Assembly (NCBI RefSeq): GCF_003696315.1
Contig: NZ_RFFN01000008.1
Span: forward strand, 62,504 to 126,503
Reading direction: 5' to 3'
DNA length: 64,000 nt
Origin: Pseudomonas songnenensis
GTDB lineage: Bacteria > Pseudomonadota > Gammaproteobacteria > Pseudomonadales > Pseudomonadaceae
Shown here: in pieces, positions 39,194-49,824 of the stretch
How positions within the stretch are numbered: position 1 is the stretch's first letter
Layout: the number at the start of each line of letters is the position of its first letter
Notes under the pieces: model-generated
Told to the model about the DNA's origin: nothing
The model's database searches: none
The model's input: the letters and a program-made list of their open reading frames with translations, nothing else
Made by a program: the position numbers and the translations under genes

Positions 39194-40750
39194 ATGCCGC
39201 CAGCTCCCAAGAAACGCCACGAAACGGACGCCTTGGCAGCCTCTGGTCGTGCGTTGGCTCTCGCCATATGCGTCGCCCTAGCGGGCTGTCAGAGCAATGC
39301 CACGCGCGACGACACCCGCGAGCAGACAAGGCGCGCCACTACGCCTGTGGCACAAGAGCCCATCTGGCTGAACGACACCACCGCCATCACCGAACACGAA
39401 GATATCTGGGAGCGAATCCGCGAGGGCTACAAGCTGCAGGAGCACCTGGACAGCAACCCGCGTATCGAGCAACAGCGCCTGCTGCTCTCCAGCCGCCCGA
39501 AGTCCATCGAAATTGTCAGCGAGCGCAGCAGTCCATTTATCCACTACATCGTCGAGCGTCTAGAAGAGCGCGACATGCCACTGGAGCTGGCGCTGCTGCC
39601 AATCATCGAAAGCTCCTATGATCCCTTCGCCTACTCCCCAGCCCATGCTGTCGGGCTCTGGCAGTTCATCCCCTCGACAGGTCGGCATTTCAACCTTCGT
39701 CAGACCAGCTGGTATGACGGCCGCCGGGATATCACTGCTTCGACCAATGCGGCGCTGCGCTACCTGAGCTACCTGCACGGCCTGTTCAACGGCGACTGGC
39801 TGCTAGCCCTTGCGGCTTATAACGCTGGGGAAGGCACGGTCAGCCGAGCGATCGAACGCAATCAGAAGCTGGGCCTGCCAACCGATTACTGGAACCTCCC
39901 GCTACCACGCGAGACCCGCGACTACGTGCCCAAGTTGCTGGCGCTGTCGCAGTTGATCCAGGCGCCGGAGGCTTACGGCATCAACCTCAATCCGATCGCC
40001 AACGAACCCTACTTCGAGGTGATCGCCCTCAAGCAGCGCATGGATCTGGCGCGGGTCGCCAAGCTCGCCGACCTTGATGAGGACGAGCTGTATCAACTGA
40101 ATCCGGCCTTTACCCGGCGAATCACGCTAGACGGTCCGCAACAGCTTCTGGTGCCGATGGAAAAGGCCGAGATGCTGGCAGCCAACTTGGCACTGATGAA
40201 ACCGCAGGACCTGGTCGACTGGCAGCAGTACCAGGTGCGTGCAGGGGACACGCTGGGTGTCATCGCCAACCGGCATCACCTGACCGTCAACATCATTCGC
40301 GACGTCAACCGCTTGAAGAGCGATACGCTGCGCGTCGGCCAGGTTCTCAGCCTTCCAACCAGCAGCGATGCGAAAGCCTCGCGTGAGCTGCTGCATGCCG
40401 TCGCGCGACAGCCCGCGTCGACACCGCGCACCTACCGGGTCAAGACGGGTGACAATCTCTGGGACATCGCCAAGGCCCAGCGGGTCTCGGTACGCGACCT
40501 GCAGCGCTGGAACAAGCTTTCCGGGAGTCAGCTGAAGGTTGGCCAGGCGTTGTTTCTGCAAGGCCCGGCGACCAGTACGCCGACGAAGAAAGACAACTCG
40601 CCTACCTATTACAAGGTCCAGAAAGGCGATTCGCTTTACCAGATCGCCAAGCGCTTCAACGTGCAGCTCACCAACCTGAAGACCTGGAACCCCAAAGGCA
40701 CCGAAGTGCTGCGGCCTGGCCAGCTGCTGACTCTCTATCTTCCGAACTGA
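39194..40750 (+). CDS. mltD: Membrane-bound lytic murein transglycosylase D with three LysM
   Basis: A 518-residue lipoprotein. The signal peptide ends with the lipobox LAGC (Cys35). The SLT domain (about 105-260) carries the catalytic Glu in LALLPIIESSYDPFAYSP and GLWQFIPSTGRHFNL. Three LysM modules follow (about 345-390, 412-458, 470-516; YQVRAGDTLG, YRVKTGDNLW, YKVQKGDSLY) that bind peptidoglycan. It cuts glycan strands to form 1,6-anhydro ends in the outer-membrane-facing periplasm. Three LysM units rather than the E. coli two are common in Pseudomonas. Confidence 0.96.
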   Translation: MPPAPKKRHETDALAASGRALALAICVALAGCQSNATRDDTREQTRRATTPVAQEPIWLNDTTAITEHEDIWERIREGYKLQEHLDSNPRIEQQRLLLSSRPKSIEIVSERSSPFIHYIVERLEERDMPLELALLPIIESSYDPFAYSPAHAVGLWQFIPSTGRHFNLRQTSWYDGRRDITASTNAALRYLSYLHGLFNGDWLLALAAYNAGEGTVSRAIERNQKLGLPTDYWNLPLPRETRDYVPKLLALSQLIQAPEAYGINLNPIANEPYFEVIALKQRMDLARVAKLADLDEDELYQLNPAFTRRITLDGPQQLLVPMEKAEMLAANLALMKPQDLVDWQQYQVRAGDTLGVIANRHHLTVNIIRDVNRLKSDTLRVGQVLSLPTSSDAKASRELLHAVARQPASTPRTYRVKTGDNLWDIAKAQRVSVRDLQRWNKLSGSQLKVGQALFLQGPATSTPTKKDNSPTYYKVQKGDSLYQIAKRFNVQLTNLKTWNPKGTEVLRPGQLLTLYLPN

Positions 40751-40760
40751 GCCACGACAC

Positions 40761-42236
40761 TCAACTGACCGGCCGTTTGCTAAGTGACTCCAGACAACGG
40801 CCGGTCAACTGCGTAAAGCGCTGGAACGCAACGAACTGCTCGTGTTTGAGCGCTCGTCCGGAGAGCCTGCAGTCCCCATAGATCACGCCGATTTCGCGAG
40901 CCCCGGCCACCAATGGCGCGATGAAGAACATGCCGCTGCCAAAGCACTGACGCAGCGGCTGGGTCACCAGATCTGCCAGGTTGTAACTGGCCGGAACCCC
41001 CATCCACAGCGCCTGCCGATGGCGCAATGCATAGCTGAATATATGCGGCTGCTCGAGCTGTTCAGCTGGCATCACGAACTCCTGCAACCAGGCCTCAGTG
41101 CCTTCGCCTATGGCACAGCGAGCCTTGAAACGCGTCTGCTGATCTGCCAGCACGGCCACCATGACTCGCTCCAGACCGACCCCGTGGTGCAAGCCTCCGA
41201 GCAGCGTATCCAGAATTATCCCGGCATCGCCTCCGCCCGTCGCCATCAGGCCAAGATCCTGCAGTGATTGTTGCAGCAATAGCAGATTCGGCTGCAACAA
41301 GGCTGCCTGGCGCTGAGCCTGCTGCAAGCGAATCTGCTCCGGGTCGGTGCTGGGTATGAGCCTGCCCAGACGGCTAGCTCCGAAGGTCGTGGCGACTTCA
41401 ACGGTTTCATCGGCGCTGGCGAGAATCTGCTGCAGCGCGTCAGCCTCCTCCACCCCGGTGAACTCCGCGACGGCCCTGGTCAACGCTGCCATCCGCTCGC
41501 ACTCCCAACCGCCCAGCGCGGCTTCGCTGATCTGCACGCCCAACGCTACCGCACGCGCCGCCGGATCGCTGCTGGCCGCCTGGCTATGCGCGAGGCTGGT
41601 CAGCTCGCCCAGACTCCAACTCCGAACCAGGCCAAGACTGAGCTGCCGAAAACTCGTACCCAGGACCGCCTGAACCGCCTCATCAGCCTTGACACCCGGC
41701 TGCGCCAGCTGAGCTGCCAGGTCGTCGACCTGCTCGCCCCCGCAGCCCCAGAACGCCAATTCGCCAATGTTGTAGAGCAGCGCAGCGATGAACACTTCTT
41801 CATCGTGGCGGGACAGTACGTAGCCGGCGATGTTTCGTGCCTGTACTGCCGCGTGAAACGAGCGCGCAAGCAGCTCCAGCAGCTGCTCCCGCGGGGCGCG
41901 CTCGAGCAGGCTGTCGATCAGCGTCACCGACAGGCTGATCAGACGCACATTCTCGAAGCCGATCATCACGATCGCCCGGGAAATCGTCTTGATGGTTTCC
42001 TGCGAGGGGTTGTAGTAGCTACTGTTGCCGACCCTGAGCACTTTGGAAGTCAGCGCAGCATCACGCAGAAGAACGTCGGCGAGCTGCTGTACCGAGGCGT
42101 GCTCATGCACGGCCAGGCGTTGCAGATCCTTGACCACGGACGCCAGCGCCGGCAGTTCCGATTGATTGAGGCGGTCGACCCACGCCTGCAGACCCTGGGC
42201 ACGTACATCCAAGAGGTCACCGCTCCACAATGCCAT
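40761..42236 (-). CDS. HDOD-domain signalling protein with C-terminal GAF-like region
   Basis: The start is ATG at 42236 (MALWSGDLLD), because the upstream extension to 42413 is not protein-like; the ribosome site is poor. The 491-residue product has an HDOD domain (about 22-215) with LPALASVVKDLQRLA, DAALTSKVLRVGNSSYY and AALLYNIGELAFW. A helical linker follows, then a C-terminal part (about 330-490) resembling GAF sensors. HDOD proteins are catalytically dead HD relatives that act as adaptors in c-di-GMP, stress and motility circuits. It diverges from nppA1 and converges with mltD. Confidence 0.85.
   Translation of the reverse strand: MALWSGDLLDVRAQGLQAWVDRLNQSELPALASVVKDLQRLAVHEHASVQQLADVLLRDAALTSKVLRVGNSSYYNPSQETIKTISRAIVMIGFENVRLISLSVTLIDSLLERAPREQLLELLARSFHAAVQARNIAGYVLSRHDEEVFIAALLYNIGELAFWGCGGEQVDDLAAQLAQPGVKADEAVQAVLGTSFRQLSLGLVRSWSLGELTSLAHSQAASSDPAARAVALGVQISEAALGGWECERMAALTRAVAEFTGVEEADALQQILASADETVEVATTFGASRLGRLIPSTDPEQIRLQQAQRQAALLQPNLLLLQQSLQDLGLMATGGGDAGIILDTLLGGLHHGVGLERVMVAVLADQQTRFKARCAIGEGTEAWLQEFVMPAEQLEQPHIFSYALRHRQALWMGVPASYNLADLVTQPLRQCFGSGMFFIAPLVAGAREIGVIYGDCRLSGRALKHEQFVAFQRFTQLTGRCLESLSKRPVS
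40766..40807. repeat. 12-base inverted repeat spanning the HDOD gene's 3' end
   Basis: TGACCGGCCGTT (40766-40777) and AACGGCCGGTCA (40796-40807) are perfectly complementary with an 18-base loop. The structure starts 15 bases after the mltD stop and lies inside the last codons of the convergent HDOD gene. It is probably a transcript end for mltD made from coding sequence. There is no T run. Confidence 0.5.
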
Positions 42237-42351
42237 TACGGGAAATGACCCGCAGTTTGCCCGAGTTGCCCGGCCTTTTTCCAGCGCATACAAGCTGTTA
42301 CTGTACCGGCCCGAGAAGCCCGTAAGCGCCAAGGATCGGATCCCCCGTCTG

Positions 42352-44181
42352 ATGCGAGCCCTGCTACTGTTACTGACCTGCCTGGCCTTGAGCTTTCCCG
42401 CCCTCGCTACCATCAGCGAAAGCCATGGTTATGCGCAGTTCGGCACTCTTAAGTACCCAGCCTCGTTCACCCACTTCGATTGGGTGAACCCGCGCGCGCC
42501 CAAGGGCGGCCAGATCAAACTGATGGCGTCGGGCACCTTCGACACGCTCAATCCCTATACCTTCAAGGGCACCAGTCCCAGCGCCACACCGGGCTTCCTC
42601 CAGTACGGCATCAGTGAGCTGAACGAGCCGCTGATGGTCGGCACCGGCATCTACGATCCGTCCGGAGACGAGCCCGCTTCCAGTTACGGGCTGATCGCCG
42701 AATCCGTTGAGTACAGCGACAACAACAGCTGGGTGGTCTTCAACCTGCGCAAGGAAGCCCGCTTTCATGACGGCAAGCCGATCACCGCCTACGATGTCGC
42801 CTTTTCCTACCGCCTGCTGATCAAGGACGGTCACCCTCAGTACCGCACCAATCTGCAAGGCGTGAAGCGCGTCGACATCCTCAATCGCCATCGCATCCGC
42901 TTCGTCTTCGAGCAGCCGAACAACCCTTTGCTGGTCATGCGCCTCGGCGAATTGCCGGTACTGCCACAGCATTACTGGAAGAACCGCGACTTCAAGGCCA
43001 CTACCTTCGAACCGCCGCTGGGCAGCGGCCCCTATCGCATCACTCATGTACAACCTGGGCGTCAGGTGGTGTTCGAGCGGGTACGCAACTGGTGGGGCGC
43101 CAAGCTTCCGGTCAACCAGGGCAAGTACAATTTCAACCGTGTCGACGTCGAGTTCTATCGCGACAGCGTCGTGGCATTCGAAGCCTTCAAAGTCGGTGAA
43201 TTCGATTTCTATATCGAGCACCAGGCGAAGAACTGGGCCAACGGATACCAGTTTCCCGCCATGATGCGTGGCGACATCATCCGTGCCGAGATTCCCCACC
43301 AGATTCCCACCCAGACCCAGGCGTTGTTCATGAACGGCCGCCGCACGACGTTCGCCGACCAGCGCGTGCGCGAGGCCCTGGGGCTGATGTTCGATTTCGA
43401 GTGGACCAACCGCGCGCTGTTCTATGGCGCCTACCGCCGCAGCGAAAGCTACTACCCCAACAGCGACTTCACCGCGACCGGCAAGCCTGAGGGTGGCGAG
43501 TGGCTGCTGCTATCCCCCTATCGCAAACAGCTCCCGGCCAGGCTGTTTACCGAGCCATTCGAACTACCACGAACCGACGGTCGTGGCATCCCGCGGGAAA
43601 CGCTGCGTCGCGCGCTGGGTTTGCTCGCCGAAGCGGGCTGGAAAGCCTCGGATGCGGGCCTGCTCAATAGCGCTGGGCAGCCACTGCGCTTTGAAATCCT
43701 GCTGGTCAATCCGCGGCTCGAGCGAGTCCTTCAGCCCTACATCGAGAATCTCGCGCGCATCGGCATCCAGGCCAACCTGCGCACGGTCGACAGCGCACAG
43801 TACAAGCAACGGCTCGATCACTACGACTACGACATGATCCTGATGACCCTGGTGCAGAGTCTCAGCCCAGGCATCGAGCAGCACCTGTACTTTCATTCCA
43901 GTCAGGTCGACGTCAAAGGCGGCCGCAATTATGCCGGTGTCGCCAACCCGATCGTCGACGACCTGATTGCCAAACTGCTCGCCGCGCAAACACGCGACGA
44001 GCAGGTCGCAGCCGCCCGCGCCATCGACCGGGTACTGCTGTGGAACCACTACACCATTCCGAACTGGTTCATCAGTAACCACCGCCTGGCGTACCGCAAT
44101 CGGTTCGCCCATGTCACCACGCCGCCCTATACCCTGGGTCTGCGCGCGTGGTGGCTGAAGAGCCTGGAGAAGAAACAATGA
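42352..44181 (+). CDS. nppA1: Peptide ABC transporter substrate-binding protein NppA1
   Basis: A 609-residue family-5 (DppA/OppA-like) periplasmic binding protein. The signal peptide is MRALLLLLTCLALSFPALA, followed by HGYAQFGTLKYP and the family motif FNLRKEARFHDGKPITAYDV. It corresponds to the first of two binding proteins of the P. aeruginosa npp system (YejA type), which takes up di/tripeptides and peptidyl-nucleoside or microcin-like antibiotics. Its stop overlaps the nppA2 start (ATGA). It leads a six-gene operon ending in fabI. ATG 42352 was chosen; the purine-rich stretch upstream is further away than ideal. Confidence 0.9.
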   Translation: MRALLLLLTCLALSFPALATISESHGYAQFGTLKYPASFTHFDWVNPRAPKGGQIKLMASGTFDTLNPYTFKGTSPSATPGFLQYGISELNEPLMVGTGIYDPSGDEPASSYGLIAESVEYSDNNSWVVFNLRKEARFHDGKPITAYDVAFSYRLLIKDGHPQYRTNLQGVKRVDILNRHRIRFVFEQPNNPLLVMRLGELPVLPQHYWKNRDFKATTFEPPLGSGPYRITHVQPGRQVVFERVRNWWGAKLPVNQGKYNFNRVDVEFYRDSVVAFEAFKVGEFDFYIEHQAKNWANGYQFPAMMRGDIIRAEIPHQIPTQTQALFMNGRRTTFADQRVREALGLMFDFEWTNRALFYGAYRRSESYYPNSDFTATGKPEGGEWLLLSPYRKQLPARLFTEPFELPRTDGRGIPRETLRRALGLLAEAGWKASDAGLLNSAGQPLRFEILLVNPRLERVLQPYIENLARIGIQANLRTVDSAQYKQRLDHYDYDMILMTLVQSLSPGIEQHLYFHSSQVDVKGGRNYAGVANPIVDDLIAKLLAAQTRDEQVAAARAIDRVLLWNHYTIPNWFISNHRLAYRNRFAHVTTPPYTLGLRAWWLKSLEKKQ

Positions 44182-46064
44182 ACAATCGCGTGCGCTTTCC
44201 GCTGCTTCGCGCCGGCCTGCTGAGCCTGCTCTGCATGGCGACCCTGGCCGAGGCTGCGCCCCGGCATGCCCTGACGTTGTATGACGAGAAGCCCAAGTAC
44301 CCGGCCGACTTCAAGCATTTCGAGTACGTCAATCCCGACGCGCCTAAAGGCGGCACGCTGCGACAGGCCGGTTTCGGCAGCTTCGACTCACTCAATCCCT
44401 TCATCAACAAGGGTGTCGCCGCCGACGACATCAGCCTGGTCTATGACACCCTGACCACCAACAGCCTGGACGAGCCCTTCACCGTCTACGGCCTGCTGGC
44501 CGAGAAGATCGAAAAAGGCCCGAACAACAGCTGGGTGCGTTTCCATCTAAGGCCGGAAGCCCGTTTTCACGATGGCGAGCCGGTGAAGGCCGAAGATGTG
44601 GTGTTCACTTTCGAAACACTGATGAGCAAGGGCGCACCGCACTACCGGGGCTATTACGCCGATGTGGAGAAGGTCGTCGCCGAAAGCCCTCGACGGGTTC
44701 GCTTTGATTTCAAGCACGCCGGCAATCGCGAGCTGCCGATGATCCTCGGACAACTGCCGGTATTACCCAAACACTGGTGGGAGGATCGTGATTTCAGCTC
44801 CGGCAGTCTGGAAGTCCCGCTGGGAAGCGGTCCCTACCGGGTCGATAAAATCCAGGCCGGACGTTCGATCCGCTACGCCCGGGTCGAGGACTACTGGGGC
44901 AAGGATCTGCCGGTCAATCGCGGGTTCTACAACTTCGACCGCATCAACTTCGATTACTACCGCGACAACACCGTTGCACTGCAAGCCTTCAAGGCCGGCC
45001 ATTTCGACTACTGGTTCGAAACCAGCGCAAAGAACTGGGCCACCGCCTATGACATCGCCGCGGTCCGGGACGGACGCATCGTCAAGGACGAGATCCGCAA
45101 CTACAACCCGACCGGGATGCAGGGCTTCATCTTCAATATCCGCCGCCCGCAACTGGAGGACCGCCGCGTACGTGAGGCCCTCGGATTGCTGTTCGATTAC
45201 GAATGGACCAATCGGCAGCTATTCAACGGTGCCTATACCCGCACCCGCAGCTATTTCGACAACTCCGAGCTGGCCTCATCCGGCTTGCCGGATGAGGACG
45301 AGCTGAAGGTACTCGAGCCACTGCGCGGCAAGATTCCGGACGAGGTGTTCGACAAGGCATTCGAGCTGCCGCGTACCGAGGGCAACGGGGTGATCCGTGA
45401 ACAGCAGCGCCAGGCGTACCGGCTGCTGACCGAAGCGGGCTGGAAGGTCGAGAACGACCGGATGCTGGATGCCCAGGGCAAGCCGGTAAAGCTAGAATTC
45501 CTGCTCGTGCAGGCAGAGTTCGAACGGGTTCTGCTGCCCTACAAGCGCAACCTGGCCGATCTCGGCATCGAGCTGGAGATCCGTCGGGTTGACGTGTCGC
45601 AGTACATCAACCGCCTCCGTTCGCGTGACTACGACATGATCGTCAGCGGCTTCGGCCAATCCAATTCGCCCGGCAACGAGCAACGCGAATACTGGCATTC
45701 GGCGAGTGCGGACAACCCGGGCAGCCGCAACTTCATTGGCCTCAAGGATCCGGCGATCGACAGCCTCGTGGAAGGACTGATCGGTGCAGACTCACGCAAG
45801 GAGCTGGTTACCCATACCCGCGCTCTGGATCGCGTACTGCTCTGGGGTCACTACGTGGTGCCGAACTGGCATATCAAGACCTGGCGCGTGGCTTACTGGA
45901 ACCACCTTGCGCACCCCGAGGTAACGCCAAAACAGGACATCGGCCTGATGACCTGGTGGCGCAAGCCCGATGCGAAGGCACCGGTCGCCGATCCGGTGGA
46001 AGCGAAGAAAGCCGAGGAAGCTGGTGCGAGCACGCCAGCCGATAACGGCGAGGCGGAGCGCTAA
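44178..46064 (+). CDS. nppA2: Peptide ABC transporter substrate-binding protein NppA2
   Basis: A 628-residue paralogue of nppA1, with the same ordering of motifs ([48 protein letters not shown]). The signal peptide is about 27 residues, ending AEA. The C-terminal 30 residues are Ala/Glu/Lys-rich and probably disordered; they are absent from NppA1. Tandem duplication gives the transporter two receptors with different peptide preferences. Translational coupling to nppA1 is likely through the ATGA overlap. Confidence 0.9.
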   Translation: MNNRVRFPLLRAGLLSLLCMATLAEAAPRHALTLYDEKPKYPADFKHFEYVNPDAPKGGTLRQAGFGSFDSLNPFINKGVAADDISLVYDTLTTNSLDEPFTVYGLLAEKIEKGPNNSWVRFHLRPEARFHDGEPVKAEDVVFTFETLMSKGAPHYRGYYADVEKVVAESPRRVRFDFKHAGNRELPMILGQLPVLPKHWWEDRDFSSGSLEVPLGSGPYRVDKIQAGRSIRYARVEDYWGKDLPVNRGFYNFDRINFDYYRDNTVALQAFKAGHFDYWFETSAKNWATAYDIAAVRDGRIVKDEIRNYNPTGMQGFIFNIRRPQLEDRRVREALGLLFDYEWTNRQLFNGAYTRTRSYFDNSELASSGLPDEDELKVLEPLRGKIPDEVFDKAFELPRTEGNGVIREQQRQAYRLLTEAGWKVENDRMLDAQGKPVKLEFLLVQAEFERVLLPYKRNLADLGIELEIRRVDVSQYINRLRSRDYDMIVSGFGQSNSPGNEQREYWHSASADNPGSRNFIGLKDPAIDSLVEGLIGADSRKELVTHTRALDRVLLWGHYVVPNWHIKTWRVAYWNHLAHPEVTPKQDIGLMTWWRKPDAKAPVADPVEAKKAEEAGASTPADNGEAER

Positions 46065-46066
46065 GC

Positions 46067-47140
46067 ATGCTCGCTTATATTTTTCGCCGCCTGCTGCTGA
46101 TCATCCCTACGCTGTTCGGCATTCTGCTGATCAACTTCATCATTATCCAGGCAGCGCCAGGCGGTCCGGTCGAACAGGCAATCGCCAAACTGGAAGGCTT
46201 CGAAGGCGCAACCAGCCGCATCGCTGGCGGCGGTTCGGAAGTTGCGGTCGCCGGCACCAGCTACCGCGGTGCGCAGGGCCTGGACCCTGAGCTGGTAGCC
46301 GAGATCGAACGCCTGTATGGCTTCGACAAGCCACCGGTAGAGCGCTTCTGGATCATGCTCAGCAACTACCTGCGGCTGGATTTCGGCGAAAGCTTCTTCC
46401 GCGATGCCAAGGTTACCGACCTGATCATCGAGAAGATGCCTGTCTCCATCTCGCTGGGGCTATGGAGCACGCTGATCATGTACCTGGCCTCGATTCCGCT
46501 GGGGATCGCCAAGGCCACACGCCACGGCAGCAAGTTCGACGTCTGGACCAGCTCGGCAATCATCGTCGGCTACGCCATCCCGGCGTTCCTGTTCGCCATC
46601 CTGCTGATCGTGCTGTTCGCCGGGGGCAGTTACTGGAACTGGTTTCCGTTACGCGGACTGACATCGGCCAACTTCGAAGACCTGACCCTCGGCGGCAAGA
46701 TCATCGACTATTTCTGGCACCTGGCCCTGCCTGTCACCGCACTGGTTATCGGCAACTTCGCGACGCTGACGCTACTGACCAAGAACAGCTTCCTCGACGA
46801 GATCAACAAGCAGTACGTGATCACGGCACGGGCGAAGGGCTTGAGCAAGAATCGTGTGCTGTATGGCCACGTGTTTCGCAATGCGATGCTGATCATCATC
46901 GCCGGCTTTCCGGCGGCCTTCATTGGCATGTTCTTCACCGGTTCGCTACTGATCGAAGTGATCTTCTCCCTCGACGGGCTCGGGCTGCTCAGCTTCGAGG
47001 CGGCGATCAACCGCGACTATCCGGTGGTGTTCGGCACCCTCTTCCTCTTCACCCTGCTCGGCTTGGTGGTGAAGCTGATCGGCGACCTGACCTACACGCT
47101 GGTCGACCCGCGCATCGATTTCGAAAGCAGGGAGGCCTGA
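46067..47140 (+). CDS. nppB: Peptide ABC transporter permease NppB (YejB-like)
   Basis: A 357-residue permease of the DppB/OppB class with six membrane helices. The N-terminal helix is [22 protein letters not shown] and is followed by a long periplasmic loop (about 35-100) typical of YejB. The EAA-like coupling region reads [23 protein letters not shown]. It starts two bases after nppA2. It pairs with NppC to form the channel. Confidence 0.92.
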   Translation: MLAYIFRRLLLIIPTLFGILLINFIIIQAAPGGPVEQAIAKLEGFEGATSRIAGGGSEVAVAGTSYRGAQGLDPELVAEIERLYGFDKPPVERFWIMLSNYLRLDFGESFFRDAKVTDLIIEKMPVSISLGLWSTLIMYLASIPLGIAKATRHGSKFDVWTSSAIIVGYAIPAFLFAILLIVLFAGGSYWNWFPLRGLTSANFEDLTLGGKIIDYFWHLALPVTALVIGNFATLTLLTKNSFLDEINKQYVITARAKGLSKNRVLYGHVFRNAMLIIIAGFPAAFIGMFFTGSLLIEVIFSLDGLGLLSFEAAINRDYPVVFGTLFLFTLLGLVVKLIGDLTYTLVDPRIDFESREA

Positions 47141-47141
47141 G

Positions 47142-48161
47142 ATGCAGTTGTCCCCCCTCAATCAGCGCAGGCTGGCACTGTTCAAGGCGCACAAGCGTGG
47201 CTGGTGGTCGCTATGGATCTTCCTCGCGCTGTTCGTGCTCAGCCTCGGCGCGGAGATCATCGCCAACGACAAGCCGATCGTGGTGCGCTACGACGGCGAA
47301 TGGTTCTTCCCGGTGTTCAAGCGCTACCCGGAAACGGCCTTCGGCGGCGAATTCCCATTGCAAGCCAACTACAAGAGTCCGTACATCCAGGAGCTGATCG
47401 CCGAGAAGGACGGCTGGATGGTCTGGCCGGCCATCCCCTTCAATTATTCGAGCATCAACTACGAACTGCAGGTGCCAGCACCGGCGCCACCGTCACTGGA
47501 GAACTGGCTGGGCACCGATGACCAGGGTCGCGACGTACTGGCCCGGGTGATCTACGGTTTCCGCATCTCGGTACTGTTCGCCTTGACGCTGACCCTGATC
47601 AGCTCGGTGATCGGCGTCATCGCCGGCGCCCTGCAGGGCTTCTATGGCGGCTGGGTCGACCTGGTCGGCCAGCGCCTGCTGGAGATTTGGTCGGGGCTGC
47701 CGGTGCTCTATCTGCTGATCATTCTGGCCAGCTTCGTGCAGCCGAACTTCTGGTGGCTGCTGGGCATCATGCTGCTGTTCTCCTGGATGAGCCTGGTGGA
47801 TGTGGTACGCGCCGAATTCCTCCGCGGACGCAACCTCGAGTACGTGCGCGCCGCCCGTGCGCTCGGCATGCAGAACGGCGCGATCATGTTTCGCCACATC
47901 CTGCCCAATGCCATGGTTTCGACCATGACCTTCATGCCGTTCATTCTCACCGGTGCCATCGGCACCCTCACCGCGCTGGACTTCCTCGGCTTCGGCCTGC
48001 CAGCCGGCTCGCCGTCGCTGGGTGAACTGGTCGCCCAGGGCAAGGCCAATCTGCAGGCGCCCTGGCTCGGCATCAGCGCCTTCATGGTGCTGGCGGTGAT
48101 GCTGACCCTGCTGGTGTTCATCGGGGAGGCGGCGCGCGATGCCTTCGACCCAAGGAAATAA
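47142..48161 (+). CDS. nppC: Peptide ABC transporter permease NppC (YejE-like)
   Basis: A 339-residue permease of the DppC/OppC class. One N-terminal helix (WWSLWIFLALFVLSLGAEII) is followed by a periplasmic stretch of about 90 residues with GTDDQGRDVLARVIYGFR, then five helices. The EAA loop is EYVRAARALGMQNGAIMFRHILPNAM. It starts one base after nppB ends. The long periplasmic insert is characteristic of YejE. Confidence 0.92.
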   Translation: MQLSPLNQRRLALFKAHKRGWWSLWIFLALFVLSLGAEIIANDKPIVVRYDGEWFFPVFKRYPETAFGGEFPLQANYKSPYIQELIAEKDGWMVWPAIPFNYSSINYELQVPAPAPPSLENWLGTDDQGRDVLARVIYGFRISVLFALTLTLISSVIGVIAGALQGFYGGWVDLVGQRLLEIWSGLPVLYLLIILASFVQPNFWWLLGIMLLFSWMSLVDVVRAEFLRGRNLEYVRAARALGMQNGAIMFRHILPNAMVSTMTFMPFILTGAIGTLTALDFLGFGLPAGSPSLGELVAQGKANLQAPWLGISAFMVLAVMLTLLVFIGEAARDAFDPRK

Positions 48162-48162
48162 C

Positions 48163-49824
48163 ATGGCCGAACAACCGATAGCCGAGAACCTGGTCGAGGT
48201 CCGCGATCTGGCCGTCGAGTTCGTCACTGGCGAGCAGGTCCAGCGTGTCGTCGAGGGCGTCACCTTCGATATCCGCAGGGGTGAGACCCTGGCGCTTGTC
48301 GGCGAAAGCGGCTCGGGTAAATCAGTTACCGCGCACTCGATACTGCGTCTGCTGCCCTACCCGCTCGCCCGGCACCCGCAGGGCCAGATCCTGTTCCATG
48401 GCCAGGATCTGCTCAAGGCCGATGAAAAGGCCATGCGTAAAATCCGTGGAAATCGCATCGCCATGGTCTTCCAGGAACCGATGACCTCGCTCAACCCGCT
48501 GCACACCGTGGGCAAGCAGATCAACGAGGTTCTGGAGATTCACAAGGGTCTGCGTGGCAAGGAGGCAACCGCCCGCACACTGGAGTTGCTGGAACTGGTT
48601 GGCATCCCCGAGCCACGCAAGCGCATCCGTGCGTACCCGCACGAGTTGTCGGGCGGGCAACGCCAGCGAGTGGTCATCGCCATGGCGCTGGCCAACGAGC
48701 CGGAGCTGCTGATCGCCGACGAGCCGACCACGGCGCTCGACGTCACCGTGCAGCTGAAGATCCTCGAATTGCTGAAGGAACTGCAGGCACGCCTGGGCAT
48801 GGCACTGCTGCTGATCAGCCACGATCTCAACCTGGTTCGGCGCATTGCCCATCGCGTATGTGTCATGCAGCGCGGTCGCGTCGTCGAACAGGCGTTGTGT
48901 GAAGATCTGTTCCGCGCGCCCAAGCATCCGTACACCCAGGAACTGCTCGCGGCCGAGCCCAGCGGCGGCCCAGTGGCAGTGGAGGAAGCGCCGCCATTGC
49001 TCGAGGTCGACGACCTGCGCGTGTGGTTCCCGATCAAGAAGGGCCTGCTACGGCGCACCGTCGACCACATCAAGGCAGTCGATGGTGTGAACTTCAGCCT
49101 GCCCAAGGGGCAGACGCTGGGCATCGTTGGCGAAAGCGGGTCGGGCAAGTCCACGCTGGGCTTGGCTATCCTTCGTTTGTTGGGTAGTCGCGGCGAGATC
49201 CGCTTCCAGGGCCAGCAACTGCAGAGCATGTCGCAGCGCCAGGTCCGGCCGCTGCGCCGGCAGATGCAGGTGGTCTTCCAGGACCCCTTCGGCAGCCTGA
49301 GCCCGCGCATGTCGGTCGGGCAGATCGTTGGCGAGGGGTTGCACATCCACCGGATGGGCAATGCCAGGGAGCAGGAACAGGCAATCATTGACGCACTCGT
49401 GGAAGTGGGTCTCGATCCGGAAACCCGGCATCGCTATCCCCACGAGTTTTCCGGCGGGCAGAGGCAACGCATTGCCATCGCCCGGGCTCTGGTGTTGAAA
49501 CCGGCGCTGATACTGCTCGACGAGCCGACGTCTGCGCTCGATCGCACGGTGCAGCGACAGGTGGTGGAGCTACTGCGCTCGTTGCAGGCCAAGTACAACC
49601 TGACTTACCTGTTCATCAGCCATGACCTGGCGGTGGTCAGGGCGCTGAGCCACCAGATGATGGTGGTCAAGCAGGGCCAGGTGGTGGAACAAGGTGCGGC
49701 CGCGGACATCTTTGCGGCACCGCAACATCCGTATACACAGCAGCTGCTGGAATCCGCCTTCATGGCGCCCGGCACTGCCGAACAACCAGAAGAGGGACAA
49801 GCACATGGGTTTTCTCACCGGTAA
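48163..49824 (+). CDS. nppD: Peptide ABC transporter ATPase NppD (fused double ABC, YejF-like)
   Basis: A 553-residue fusion of two ABC ATPases. Walker A motifs are GESGSGKS at residues 47-54 and again at 323-330. Signatures are [16 protein letters not shown] and [16 protein letters not shown]; Walker B segments are [12 protein letters not shown] and [12 protein letters not shown]. One polypeptide thus supplies both nucleotide-binding domains for NppB and NppC. The last 20 bases overlap the start of fabI. Confidence 0.95.
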   Translation: MAEQPIAENLVEVRDLAVEFVTGEQVQRVVEGVTFDIRRGETLALVGESGSGKSVTAHSILRLLPYPLARHPQGQILFHGQDLLKADEKAMRKIRGNRIAMVFQEPMTSLNPLHTVGKQINEVLEIHKGLRGKEATARTLELLELVGIPEPRKRIRAYPHELSGGQRQRVVIAMALANEPELLIADEPTTALDVTVQLKILELLKELQARLGMALLLISHDLNLVRRIAHRVCVMQRGRVVEQALCEDLFRAPKHPYTQELLAAEPSGGPVAVEEAPPLLEVDDLRVWFPIKKGLLRRTVDHIKAVDGVNFSLPKGQTLGIVGESGSGKSTLGLAILRLLGSRGEIRFQGQQLQSMSQRQVRPLRRQMQVVFQDPFGSLSPRMSVGQIVGEGLHIHRMGNAREQEQAIIDALVEVGLDPETRHRYPHEFSGGQRQRIAIARALVLKPALILLDEPTSALDRTVQRQVVELLRSLQAKYNLTYLFISHDLAVVRALSHQMMVVKQGQVVEQGAAADIFAAPQHPYTQQLLESAFMAPGTAEQPEEGQAHGFSHR

